Shown: piece after piece, positions 1-13,066 of the stretch
Layout: every line of letters begins with the position of its first letter
Position numbering within the stretch: the stretch's first letter is position 1
NCBI GenBank assembly: GCA_947650365.1
Contig: OX393550.1
Span: 121,894,374-121,958,373 of the forward strand
Reading direction: 5' to 3'
Source of the DNA: Chamaelirium japonicum
Taxonomy: Eukaryota; Streptophyta; Magnoliopsida; Liliales; Melanthiaceae
Length of the DNA: 64,000 nt
Notes under the pieces: generated by a model
Seen by the model: only the letters and a program-made list of their open reading frames with translations
Database searches by the model: none
Told to the model about the DNA's origin: nothing
Program-made: the position numbers and the translations under genes

Positions 1-3000
1 GAATAAATTAGAATGGATTGTATGAATGAATTAGAATAGATTGTGCGAATGAATTAGAATGGATCGTATGAATGAATTAGAATGGATACATTCGTGCGAA
101 TGAATTAGAATGGATCGTATGAATGACTTAGAATCGATCGTACGAATGAATTAGAATTGATCATGCGAATGAATTAGAATGGATCGTGCGAATGAATTAG
201 AATGGATCGTACGAATGAAATAGAATGGATTGTACGAATGAGATAGAAAGGATCGTACGAATGAATTAGAATGGATACATTCATGCGAATGAATTAGAAT
301 GGATCATACGAATGAATTAGAATGGATTCATTCGTGCGAATGAATTAGAATGGATCGTACAAATGTGTAAGAATGGATCGTACGAATGAATTAGAATGGA
401 TTGAATTAGAATGAATCGTACGAATGAATTAGAATGGATCGTACGAATGAATTAGAATGGATCGTACGAATGAATTAGAATGGATTGAATTAGAATGAAT
501 CGTACGAATGAATTAGAATGAATCATACCGTACGAATGAATTAGAATGGATCATACGAAGGAATTAGAATGGATCGTACGAATGAATTAGAATGGATCGT
601 ACGAATGAATTAGAATGGATCGTACGAAGGAATTAGAATGGATCGTACGAAGGAATTAGAATGGATAGTACGAATGAATTAGAATGGATACCTTCGTGCA
701 AATGAATTAGAATGGATCGTACGAATGAGTAAGAATGGATCATACGAATGAAATAGAATGGATCGTATGAATGTATTAGAATGGATCGTGCGAATGAATT
801 AGAATGGATCGTACGAATGAATTAGAATAGATTGTGCGAATGAATTAGAATGGATCCTACGAATGAATTAGAATGGATCGTATGAATGAATTAGATTGGA
901 TTGTGCGAATGAATTAGAATGGATCGTACGAAGGAATTAGAATGGATCGTACGAATGAATTAGAATGGATCGTTCGAATGAATTAGAATAGATTGTGCGA
1001 ATGAATTAGAATGGATCGTACGAATGAATTAGAAAGGATACATTCGTGCGAATGAATTAGAATGGATCGTATCAGTGTGAATGAATTAGAATGGATCGTG
1101 CGAATGAATTAGAATGGATCGTATTAATGAATTAGAATGGATCGTGCGAATGAATTAGAATGGATCGTACGAATGAGTAAGAATGGATCGTGCGAATGAA
1201 TTAGAATGGATCATATGAATGAATTAGAATGGATCGTATGAATGAATTAGAATGGATCGTGCGAATAAATTAGAATGGATCGTATGAATGAATTAGAATA
1301 GATTGTGCGAATGAATTAGAATGGATCGTACGAATGAATTAGAATGGATACATTCGTGCGAATGAATTAGAATGGATCGTATGAATGAATTAGAATCGAT
1401 CGTACGAATGAATTAGAATGGATCATGCAAATGAATTAGAATGGTTCGTGCGAATGAATTAGAATGGATCGTACGAATGAAATAGAATGGATTGTACGAA
1501 TGAGATAGAATGGATCGTACGAATGAATTAGAATGGATACATTCATGCGAATGAATTAGAATGGATCATACGAATGAATTAGAATGGATTCATTCATGCG
1601 AATGAATTAGAATGGATCGTACGAATGAATTAGAATGGATCGTAGGAATGAATTAGAATGGATCGCACGAATGAATTAGAATGGATCGTGCTAATGAATT
1701 AGAATGGATCGTGCGAATGAATTAGAATGGATCGTGCGAATGAATTAGAATGGATCGTACGAATGAATTAGAATGGATCGTTCGAATGAATTAGAATAGA
1801 TTGTGCGAATGAATTAGAATGGATCGTACGAATGAATTAGAAAGGATACATTCGTGCGAATGAATTAGAATGGATCGTATGAGTGTGAATGAATTAGAAT
1901 GGATCGTGCAAATGAATTAGAATGGATCGTATTAATGAATTAGAATGGATCGTGCGAATGAATTAGAATGGATCGTACGAATGAGTGAGAATGGATCGTG
2001 CGAATGAATTAGAATGGATCATATGAATGAATTAGAATGGATCGTATGAATGAATTAGAATGGATCTTGCGAATAAATTAGAATGGATCGTATGAATGAA
2101 TTAGAATAGATTGTGCGAATGAATTAGAATGGATCGTACGAATGAATTAGAATGGATACATTCGTGCGAATGAATTAGAATGGATCGTATGAATGAATTA
2201 GAATCGATCGTACGAATGAATTAGAATGGATCGTGCGAATGAATTAGAATGGATCGTACGAATGAAATAGAATGGATTGTACGAATGAGATAGAATGGAT
2301 CGTACGAATGAATTAGAATGGATACATTCATGCGAATGAATTAGAATGGATCATACGAATGAATTAGAATGGATTCATTCGTGCGAATGAATTAGAATGG
2401 ATCGTAAAAATGTGTAAGAATGGATCGTACGAATGAATTAGAATGGATTGAATTAGAATGAATCGTACGAATGAATTAGAATGGATCGTACGAATGAATT
2501 AGAATGGATCGTACGAATGAATTAGAATGGATTGAATTAGAATTAATCGTACGAATGAATTAGAATGAATCATACCATACGAATGAATTAGAATGGATCA
2601 TACGAAGGAATTAGAATGGATCGTACGAATGAATTAGAATGGATCGTACGAAGGAATTAGAATGGATCGTACGAAGGAATTAGAATGGATAGTACGAATG
2701 AATTAGAATGGATACCTTCGTGCAAATGAATTAGAATGGATCGTACGAATGAGTAAGAATGGATCATACGAATGAAATAGAATGGATCGTATGAATGTAT
2801 TAGAATGGATCGTGCGAATGAATTAGAATTGATCGTACGAATGAATTAGAATAGATTGTGCGAATGAATTAGAATGGATCGTACGAATGAATTAGAATGG
2901 ATCGTATGAATGAATTAGATTGGATCGTGCGAATGAATTAGAATGGATCGTACGAAGGAATTAGAATGGATCGTACGAATGAATTAGAATGGATCGTTCG

Positions 3001-4511
3001 AATGAATTAGAATAGATTGTGCGAATGAATTAGAATGGATCGTACGAATGAATTAGAAAGGATACATTCGTGCGAATGAATTAGAATGGATCGTATGAGT
3101 GTGAATAAATTAGAATGGATCGTGCAAATGAATTAGAATGGATCGTATTAATGAATTAGAATGGATCGTATGAGTGTGAATGAATTAGAATGGATCGTGC
3201 GAATGAATTAGAATGGATCGTATTAATGAATTAGAATGGATCGTGCGAATGAATTAGAATGGATCGTACGAATGAGTAAGAATGGACGAGCGAATGAATT
3301 AGAATGGATCATACGAATGAATTAGAATGGGTCATATGAATGAATTAGAATGGATCGTGCGAATAAATTAGAATGGATCGTATGAATGAATTAGAATAGA
3401 TTGTGCGAATGAATTAGAATGGATCGTACGAATGAATTAGAATGGATACATTCGTGTGAATGAATTAGAATGGATCGTATGAATGAATTAGAATTGATCG
3501 TACGAATGAATTAGAATGGATCATGCGAGTGAATTAGAATGGATCGTGCGAATGAATTAGAATGGATCGTACGAATGAAATAGAATGGATTGTACGAATG
3601 AGATAGAATGGATCGTACGAATGAATTAGAATGGATACATTCATGCGAATGAATTAGAATGGATCATATGAATGAATTAGAATGGATCGTATGAATGAAT
3701 TAGAATGGATCGTGCGAATAAATTAGAATTAGAATGGATCGTACGAATGAATTAGAATGGATCGTACGAATGAATTAGAATGGATCGTACGAATGAATTA
3801 GAATGGATTGAATTAGAATGAATCGTACGAATGAATTAGAATGAATCATACCGTACGAATGAATTAGAATGGATCATACGAAGGAATTAGAATGGATCGT
3901 ACGAATGAATTAGAATGGATCGTACGAATGAATTAGAATGGATCGTACGAAGGAATTAGAATGGATCGTACGAAGGAATTAGAATGGATAGTACGAATGA
4001 ATTAGAATGGATACCTTCGTGCAAATGAATTAGAATGGATCGTACGAATGAGTAAGAATGGATCGTATGAATGAAATAGAATGGATCGTATGAATGAATT
4101 AGAATGGATCGTGCGAATGAATTAGAATGGATCGTACGAATAAATTAGAATAGATTGTGCGAATGAATTAGAATGGATCGTACGAATGAATTAGAATGGA
4201 TCGTACGAATGAATTAGAATGGATCGTATGAATGAATTAGAATGGATCATGCGAATGAATTAGAATGGATCGTGCGAATGAATTAGAATGGATCGTACGA
4301 ATGAATTAGAATGGATACATTCGTGCGAAAGAATTAGAATAGATCGTATGAATGAATTAGAATGGATCCTGTGAATGAAATAGAATGGATCGTACGAATG
4401 AATTAGAATGGATCGTGCGAATGAATTAGAATGGATCGTACGAATGAATTAGAATGGATCGTACGAAGGAATTAGAATGGATCGTACGAATGAATTAGAA
4501 AGGATACATTC
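1..4511 (+). repeat. Forward satellite block 1
   Basis: Longest forward block but one. It holds a higher-order pattern: the run GAATCGATCG, CATGCG, GTGCG, GAAATAG, GAGATAG recurs near 131, 1391, 2201 and 3491, so spacing alternates between about 0.8 and 1.3 kb. The GAATCATACCG 28-mer lies near 524, 2570 and 3847, and the CCTTCGTGCAAATG unit near 690, 2714 and 4014. Ends at a J2 switch. Confidence 0.93.
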
Positions 4512-4709
4512 GAATTCATTCGTACGATCCATTCTAATTCCTTCGCACGATCCATATTCTAATTCATTCGCACGATCCATTCTAATTCATTCGCACGATC
4601 CATTCTAATTCATTCATACGATCCATTCTAATTCATTCACACAATCCATTCTAATTCATTCTAATTTATTCTAATTCATTCACACAATCCATTCTAATTC
4701 ATTCTAATA
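4511..4709 (-). repeat. Reverse satellite block 2
   Basis: Short reverse insert of about 200 bp. It matches the reverse block before the T6 spacers at 9404-9562 and 61087-61244 (shared GATCCATATTCTAATTC and CACACAATCC units). Here the 35-bp spacer is missing and two extra satellite units stand in its place before the return at CATTCTAATAGATCGTACG. Confidence 0.92.
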
Positions 4710-4950
4710 GATCGTACGAATGAATTAGAAAGGATACATTCGTGCGAAAGAATTAGAATGGATCGTATGAATGAATTAGATTGGATCGTATAAATGAATT
4801 AGAATAGATCGTACGAATGAATTAGAATGGATCGGGCTAATGAATTAGAATGGATCGTGCGAATGAATTAGAATGGATCGTTCGAATGAATTAGAATGGA
4901 TCGTACGAATGAATTAGAATAGATCGTACGAATGAATTAGAATGGATCGT
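4710..4950 (+). repeat. Forward satellite block 3
   Basis: About ten forward monomers opening with a GAAAGGATACATTCGTGCGAAAG unit, the same order as in block 7. The block ends at the exact centre of a J3 palindrome (4941-4960). Confidence 0.92.
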
Positions 4951-5091
4951 ACGATCCATTCTAATTCATTCATACGATCCATTCTAATTCATTCGCACTA
5001 TCTATTCTAATTCATTCGTACGATCCATTCTAATTCATTCGCACGATCCATTCTAATTCATTCATACGATCCATTCTATTTCATTCGTACA
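4951..5091 (-). repeat. Reverse satellite block 4
   Basis: Six reverse monomers that pair with the forward monomers on their left across the J3 centre. It returns to forward at a K1 switch, ATTCGTACAATAGATCATATG. Confidence 0.92.
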
Positions 5092-8000
5092 ATAGATCAT
5101 ATGAGTGTGAATGAATTAGAATGGATCATGCGAATGAATTAGAATGGATCGTATTAATGAATTAGAATGGATCGTGCGAATGAATTAGAATGGATCGTAC
5201 GAATGAGTAAGAATGGATCGTGCGAATGAATTAGAATGGATCATATGAATGAATTAGAATGGATCGTATGAATGAATTAGAATGGATCGTGCGAATAAAT
5301 TAGAATGGATCGTATGAATGAATTAGAATAGATTGTGTGAATGAATTAGAATGGATCGTACGAATGAATTAGAATGGATACATTCGTGCGAATGAATTAG
5401 AATGGATCGTATGAATGAATTAGAATCGATCGTACGAATGAATTAGAATGGATCATGCGAATGAATTAGAATGGATCGTGCGAATGAATTAGAATGGATC
5501 GTACGAATGAATTAGAATGGATCGTACGAATGAATTAGAATAGATTGTGCGAATGAATTAGAATGGATCGTACGAATGAATTAGAATGGATCGTACGAAT
5601 GAATTAGAATGGATCGTATGAATGAATTAGAATGGATCGCACGAATGAATTAGAATGGATCGTGCTAATGAATTAGAATGGATCGTGCGAACGAATTAGA
5701 ATGGATCGTGCGAATGAATTAGAATGGATCGTACTAATGAATTAGAATGGATCGTACGAATGAATTAGAATGGATCGTTCGAATGAATTAGAATAGATTG
5801 TGCGAATGAATTAGAATGGATCGTACGAATGAATTAGAAAGGATACATTCGTGCGAATGAATTAGAATGGATCGTATGAGTGTGAATGAATTAGAATGGA
5901 TCGTGCAAATGAATTAGAATGGATCGTATTAATGAATTAGAATGGATCGTGCGAATGAATTAGAATGGATCGTACGAATGAGTAAGAATGGATCGTGTGA
6001 ATGAATTAGAATGGATCGTATCAATGAATTAGAATGGATCGTACGAATAAATTAGAATGGATCGTATGAATGAATTAGAATAGATTGTGCGAATGAATTA
6101 GAATGGATCGTACGAATGAATTAGAATGGATACATTCGTGCGAATGAATTAGAATCGATCGTATGAATGAATTAGAATCGATCGTATGAATGAATTAGAA
6201 TGGATCATGCGAATGAATTAGAATGGATCGTGCGAATGAATTAGAATGGATCGTACGAATGAAATAGAATGGATTGTACGAATGAGATAGAATGGATCGT
6301 ACGAATGAATTAGAATGGATACCTTCATGCGAATGAATTAGAATGGATCATACGAATGAATTAGAATGGATTCATTCGTGCGAATGAATTAGAATGGATC
6401 GTACAAATGAGTAAGAATGGATCGTACGAATGAATTAGAATGGATTGAATTAGAATGAATCGTACGAATGAATTAGAATGGATCGTACGAATGAATTAGA
6501 ATGGATCGTACGAATGAATTAGAATGGATCGTATTAATGAATTAGAATGGATCGTGCGAATGAATTAGAATGGATCGTATTAATAAATTAGAATGGATCG
6601 TATGAGTGTGAATGAATTAGAATGGATCGTGCGAATGAATTAGAATGGATCGTATTAATGAATTAGAATGGATCGTGCGAATGAATTAGAATGGATCGTA
6701 CGAATGAGTAAGAATGGATCGAGCGAATGAATTAGAATGGATCATACGAATGAATTAGAATGGATCATATGAATGAATTAGAATGGATCGTGCGAATAAA
6801 TTAGAATGGATCGTATGAATGAATTAGAATAGATTGTGCGAATGAATTAGAATGGATCGTACGAATGAATTAGAATGGATACATTCGTGTGAATGAATTA
6901 GAATGGATCGTATGAATGAATTAGAATCGATCGTACGAATGAATTAGAATGGATCATGCGAATGAATTAGAATGGATCGTGCGAATGAATTAGAATGGAT
7001 CGTACGAATGAAATAGAATGGATTGTACGAATGAGATAGAATGGATCGTACGAATGAATTAGAATGGATACATTCATGCGAATGAATTAGAATGGATCAT
7101 ATGAATGAATTAGAATGGATCGTATGAATGAATTAGAATTGATCGTGCGAATAAATTAGAATGGATAGTATGAATGAATTAGAATAGATTGTGCGAATGA
7201 ATTAGAATGGATCGTACGAATGAAATAGAATGGATTGTACGAATGAATTAGAATGGATACATTCATGCGAATGAATTAGGATGGATCGTATGAATGAATT
7301 AGAATGGATCGTATGAATGAATTAGAATGGATTAAATTAGAATGAATCGTACGAATGAATTAGAATAAATCATACCGTACGAATAAATTAGAATGGATCA
7401 TACGAAGGAATTAGAATGGTTCGTACGAATGAATTAGAATGGATCGTACGAATGAATTAGAATGGATCGTACGAAGGAATTAGAATGGATCGTACGAAGG
7501 AATTAGAATGGATAGTACGAATGAATTAGAATGGATACCTTCGTGCAAATGAATTAGAATTGATCGTACGAATGAGTAAGAATGGATCATACGAATGAAA
7601 TAGAATGGATCGTATGAATGTATTAGAATGGATCGTGCGAATGAATTAGAATGGATCGTACGAATGAATTAGAATAGATTGTGCGAATGAATTAGAATGG
7701 ATCGTACGAATGAATTAGAATGGATCGTATGAATGAATTAGAATGGATCGTGCGAATGAATTAGAATGGATCGTACGAATGAATTAGAATGGATCGTACG
7801 AATGAATTAGAATGGATCGTTCGAATGAATTAGAATAGATTGTGCGAATGAATTAGAATGGATCGTACGAACGAATTAGAAAGGATACATTCGTGCGAAT
7901 GAATTATAATGGATCGTATGAGTGTGAATGAATTAGAATGGATCGTGCGAATGAATTAGAATGGATCGTGCGAATGAATTAGAATGGATCGTATTAATGA

Positions 8001-9403
8001 ATTAGAATGGATCGTATGAGTGTGAATGAATTAGAATGGATCGTGCGAATGAATTAGAATGGATCGTATTAATGAATTAGAATGGATCGTGCGAATGAAT
8101 TAGAATGGATCGTACGAATAAGTAAGAATGGATCGTGCGAATGAATTAGAATGGATCATACGAATGAATTAGAATGGATCGTATGAATGAATTAGAATGG
8201 ATCGTGCGAATAAATTAGAATGGATCGTATGAATGAATTAGAATAGATTGTGCGAATGAATTAGAATAGATCGTACGAATGAATTAGAATGGATACATTC
8301 GTGTGAATGAATTAGAATGGATCGTATGAATGAATTAGAATCGATCGTACGAATAAATTAGAATGGATCATGCGAATGAACTAGAATGGATCGTGCGAAT
8401 GAATTAGAATGGATCGTACGAATGAAATAGAATGGATTGTACGAATGAGATAGAATGGATCGTACGAATAAATTAGAATGGATACATTCATACGAATGAA
8501 TTAGAATGGATCATATGAATGAATTAGAATGGATCGTATGAATGAATTAGAATGGATCGTGCGAATAAATTAGAATGGATCGTATGAATGAATTAGAATA
8601 GATTGTGCGAATGAATTAGAATGGATCGTACGAATGAAATAGAATGGATTGTATGAATGAATTAGAATGGATACATTCGTGCGAATGACTTAGGATGGAT
8701 CGTATGAATGAATTAGAATGGATCGTACGAATGAATTAGAATGGATTGAATTAGAATGAATCGTACGAATGAATTAGAATGAATTATACCGTACGAATGA
8801 ATTAGAATGGATCATACGAAGGAATTAGAATGGATCGTACGAATGAATTAGAATGGATCGTACGAATGAATTAGAATGGATCGTACGAAGGAATTAGAAT
8901 GGATAGTACGAATGAATTAGAATGGATACCTTCGTGCAAATGAATTAGAATGGATCGTACGAATGAGTAAGAATGGATCGTACGAATGAAATAGAATGGA
9001 TCGTATGAATGAATTAGAATGGATCGTGTGAATGAATTAGAATGGATCGTACGAATAAATTAGAATAGATTGTGCTAATGAATTAGAATGGATCGTACGA
9101 ATGAATTAGAATGGATCGTACGAATGAATTAGAATGGATCGTATGAATGAATTAGAATGGATCGTGTGAATGAATTAGAATGGATCGTGCGAATGAATTA
9201 GAATGGATACATTCGTGCGAAAGAATTAGAATAGATCGTATGAATGAATTAGAATGGATCGTATGAATCAAATAGAATGGATCGTACGAATGAATTAGAA
9301 TGGATCGTGCGAATGAATTAGAATGGATCGTACGAATGAATTAGAATGGATCGTACGAAGGAATTAGAATCGATCGTACGAATGAATTAGAAAGGATACA
9401 TTC
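5092..9403 (+). repeat. Forward satellite block 5
   Basis: Uninterrupted 4.3-kb forward block with variant 29-mers GTATGAGTGTGAATG near 5098, 5874, 6601, 7917 and 8005. The last part (from about 7.4 kb) repeats the variant order of 2.5-4.5 kb at an offset of 4.8-4.9 kb. It ends with GAAAGGATACATTCGAATTC, a J2 switch. Confidence 0.93.
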
Positions 9404-9562
9404 GAATTCATTCGTACGATCCATTCTAATTCCTTCGCATGATCCATATTCTAATTCATTCGCACGATCCATTCTAATTCATTCGCACGATCCATTCTAA
9501 TTCATTCATACGATCCATTGTAATTCATTCACACAATCCATTCTAATTCATTCTAATTTATT
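9404..9562 (-). repeat. Reverse satellite block 6
   Basis: Reverse arm leading to the first T6 spacer. It contains an odd unit with two extra bases, GATCCATATTCTAATTC (near 9442), that also marks the sister copies at 4543 and 61127 and, inverted, at 48644-48652. Confidence 0.93.
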
Positions 9563-9597
9563 CGTATGTGAGTGGATCGTGTTTTTTCGTGCTAATG
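9563..9597 (+). other. T6-bearing 35-bp spacer, copy 1
   Basis: Not a satellite monomer: it begins CGTATGTGAGTGGATCGTG, followed by TTTTTT and CGTGCTAATG. The run of six T is the longest homopolymer I noticed in the window. It sits exactly at a reverse-to-forward switch (class K2). Identical in all 35 bases to the copy at 61245-61279 and to the reverse complement of 48520-48554. Possible origins are a captured filler at a break or a remnant of unrelated sequence; no function is visible. Confidence 0.9.
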
Positions 9598-9848
9598 AAT
9601 TAGAATGGATCGTACGAATGAATTAGAAAGGATACATTCGTGCGAAAGAATTAGAATGGATCGTATGAATGAATTAGATTGGATCGTATAAATGAATTAG
9701 AATAGATCGTACGAATGAATTAGAATGGATCGTGCTAATGAATTAGAATGGATCGTGTGAATGAATTAGAATGGATCGTGCGAATGAATTAGAATGGATC
9801 GTACGAATGAATTAGAATGGATCGTACGAATGAATTAGAATGGATCGT
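9598..9848 (+). repeat. Forward satellite block 7
   Basis: Forward monomers after the T6 spacer, with the same GAAAGGATACATTCGTGCGAAAG opening as block 3, ending at the second J3 palindrome (centre between 9848 and 9849). Confidence 0.92.
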
Positions 9849-9990
9849 ACGATCCATTCTAATTCATTCGTACGATCCATTCTAATTCATTCGCACAATC
9901 TATTCTAATTCATTCGTACGATCCATTCTAATTCATTCGCACGATCCATTCTAATTCATTCATACAATCCATTCTATTTCATTCGTACAA
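9849..9990 (-). repeat. Reverse satellite block 8
   Basis: Six reverse monomers, counterpart of block 4 at an offset of about 4,898 bases, ending with the same K1 switch TACAATAGATCGTATGAGTG. Confidence 0.92.
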
Positions 9991-11026
9991 TAGATCGTAT
10001 GAGTGTGAATGAATTAGAATGGATCATGCGAATGAATTAGAATGGATCGTATTAATGAATTAGAATGGATCGTGCGAATGAATTAGAATGGATCGTACGA
10101 ATGAGTAAGAATGGATCGTGCGAATGAATTAGAATGGATCATATGAATGAATTAGAATGGATCGTATGAATGAATTAGAATGGATCGTGCGAATAAGTTA
10201 GAATGGATCGTATGAATGAATTAGAATAGATTGTGCGAATGAATTAGAATGGATCGTACGAATGAATTAGAATGGATACATTCGTGCGAATGAATTAGAA
10301 TGGATCGTATGAATGAATTAGAATCGATCGTACGAATGAATTAGAATGGATCATGCGAATGAATTAGAATGGATCGTGCGAATGAATTAGAACGGATCGT
10401 ACGAATGAAATAGAATTGATTGTACGAATGAGATAGAATGGATCGTACGAATGAATTAGAATGGATACATTCATGCGAATGAATTAGAATGGATCATACG
10501 AATGAATTAGAATGGATTCATTCGTGCAAATGAAGTAAAATGGATCGTACGAATGAGTAAGAATGGATCGTACGAATGAATTAGAATGGATTGAATTAGA
10601 ATGAATCGTACGAATGAATTAGAATGGATCGTAGGAATAAATTAGAATGGATCGTACGAATGAATTAGAATGGATCGTACGAAGGAATTAGAATGGATCG
10701 TACGAAGGAATTAGAATGGATAGTACGAATGAATTAGAATGGATACCTTCGTGCAAATGAATTAGAATGGATCGTACGAATGAGTAAGAATGGATCGTAC
10801 GAATGAAATAGAATGGATCGTATGAATGAATTAGAATGGATCGTGCGAATGAATTAGAATGGATCGTACGAATGAATTAGAACAGATTGTGCGAATGAAT
10901 TAGAATGGATCGTACGAATGAATTAGAATGGATCGTACGAATGAATTAGAATGGATCGTATGAATGAATTAGAATGGATCGTGCGAATGAATTAGAATAG
11001 ATCGTACGAATGAAATAGAATGGATT
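9991..11026 (+). repeat. Forward satellite block 9
   Basis: Opens with GTATGAGTGTGAATG and follows block 5 in variant order to about 10410, then diverges. Ends in a J1a switch (loop TCGCACGAATGT). Confidence 0.92.
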
Positions 11027-11112
11027 CGCACGAATGTATCCATTCTAATTCATTCGTACGATCCATTCTAATTCATTCGTACAATCCATTCTAATTCATT
11101 CGTACAATCCAT
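11027..11112 (-). repeat. Reverse satellite block 10
   Basis: The shortest block, under four monomers. It returns to forward inside a monomer at CAATCCATTAGAATATGG, a join I find only here. Confidence 0.9.
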
Positions 11113-12209
11113 TAGAATATGGATCGTACGAAGGAATTAGAATGGATCGTACGAATGAATTAGAATGGGTCGTTTGAGTGAATGCGAATGGATCGTGCGA
11201 AAGAATTAGAATGGATTGTACGAATGAATTAGAATGGATCGTTCGAATGAATTAGAATAGATTGTGCGAATGAATTAGAATGGATCGTACGAATGAATTA
11301 GAAAGGATACATTCGTGCGAATGAATTAGAATGGATCGTATGAGTGTGAATGAATTAGAATGGATCGTGCGAATGAATTAGAATGGATCGTATTAATGAA
11401 TTAGAATGGATCGTGCGAATGAAATAGAATGGATCGTACGAATGAGTAAGAATGGATCGTGCGAATGAATTAGAATGGATCATATGAATGAATTAGAATG
11501 GATCGTATGAATGAATTAGAATGGATCGTGCGAATAAATTAGAATGGATCGTATGAATGAATTAGAATAGATTGTGCGAATGAATTAGAATGGATCGTAC
11601 GAATGAATTAGAATAGATACATTCGTGCGAATGAATTAGAATGGATCGTATGAATGAATTAGAATCGACCGTACGAATGAATTAGAATGGATCATGCGAA
11701 TGAATTAGAATGGATCGTGCGAATGAATTAGAATGGATCGTACGAATGAAATAGAATGGATTGTACGAATGAGATAGAATGGATCGTACGAATGAATTAG
11801 AATGGATACATTCGTGCGAATGAATTAGAATGGATCATACGAATGAATTAGAATGGATCATATGAATGAATTAGAATGGATCGTGCGAATGAATTAGAAT
11901 GGATCGTACGAATGAATTAGAATGGATCGTACGAATGAATTAGAGTGGATACATTCGTACAAATGAATTAGAATGGATCGTACGAATGAATTAGAATGGA
12001 TCATATGAATGATTAGAATGGATCGTGCGAATGAATTAGAATGGATCATACGAAGGAATTAGAATGGATCGTACGAATAAATTAGAATGGATCGTACGAA
12101 TGAATTAGAATGGATCGTACGAATGAATTAGAATGGATCGTATGAATGAATTAGAATGGATCGTGCGAATGAATTAGAATGGATCGTACGAATGAAATAG
12201 AATGGATTC
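11113..12209 (+). repeat. Forward satellite block 11
   Basis: Contains the diverged unit GATCGTTTGAGTGAATGCG near 11170, the 29-mer near 11338 and the GAATCGA/GAGATAG series at 11661-11775. Ends at a J1a variant whose loop reads TCACACGAATGT. Confidence 0.92.
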
Positions 12210-13066
12210 ACACGAATGTATCCATTCTAATTCATTCGTATGATCCATTCTAATTCATTCGCACGATCCATTCTAATTCATTCATACGATCCATTCTAAT
12301 TCATTCGTACGATCCATTCTAATTCATTCGCACGAATGTATCCATTCTAATTCATTCGTACGATCCATTCTAATTTATTTGTACGAATGTATCCACTCTA
12401 ATTCATTCGTATGATCCATTCTAATTCATTCGCATGAATGTATCCATTCTAATTCATTCGTACGATCCGTTCTAATTCATTCATACGATCCATTCTAATT
12501 CATTCGTACGATCCATTCTAACTCCTTCGTATGATCCATTCTAATTCATTCGCACGGATGTATCCATTCTAATTCATTCGTACGATCCATTCTAATTCAT
12601 TCGTACGATCCATTCTAATTCCTTCGTATGATCCATTCTAATTCATTCGCACGGATGTATCCATTCTAATTCATTCGTACGATCCATTCTAATTCATTCT
12701 TACGATCCATTCTAAATCCTTCGTATGATCCATTCTAATTCATTCGTACATTCAATTCTAATTCATACGATCCATTCTAATTCATTCGCACAATCTATTC
12801 TAATTCATTCGTACGATCCATTCTAATTCATTCGTACGATCCATTCTAATTCATTCGTACAATCCATTCTATTTCATTCATACGATCCATTTTAATTCAT
12901 TCACACGATCCATTCTAATTCATTCATACGATCCATTCTAATTCATTCGTACGATCCATTCTAATTTCTTCATATGATCTATTCTAATTCCTTCGTACGA
13001 TCCATTCTAATTCCTTCGTACGATCCATTCAAATTCATTCGCACGAATCTATCCATTCTAATTCAT
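12210..13066 (-). repeat. Reverse satellite block 12
   Basis: Rich in the 28-bp variant with CGCACGAATGTATCC (near 12329, 12388, 12430, 12552, 12650), spaced as a local tandem series. Returns to forward at ATTCATTTAGAATGG, a unique join. Confidence 0.91.

Larger units (their letters stand above)
4300..5515. repeat. Segmental duplication A, left copy
   Basis: Carries four orientation switches in a row (J2, return, J3, K1) that recur with the same spacing at 9200-10410, offset about 4.89-4.9 kb. Upstream, variant order also agrees back to about 2.5 kb against 7.4 kb with small unit-sized offsets. Confidence 0.88.
9207..9628. repeat. Segmental duplication G, left copy
   Basis: Forward arm, J2, reverse arm and T6 spacer as one unit; partner at 60889-61310, constant offset 51,682 at the landmarks checked. 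Confidence 0.9.
9200..10410. repeat. Segmental duplication A, right copy
   Basis: Same switch quartet as 4300-5515, but with the T6 spacer at the second switch. Copies part company where GAATTAG in the left copy is GAAATAG here. Confidence 0.88.

Noticed and set aside
4941-4960. Perfect palindrome AATGGATCGTACGATCCATT as a protein operator
   Set aside because: It is fully explained as the meeting point of forward and reverse monomers and recurs only at such a switch (9839-9858).
9563-9597. T6 spacer as a Pol III terminator or transposon remnant
   Set aside because: A T run alone can end Pol III transcription, but no A or B box or hairpin gene body lies upstream, and no terminal repeats or target-site duplication frame the spacer.
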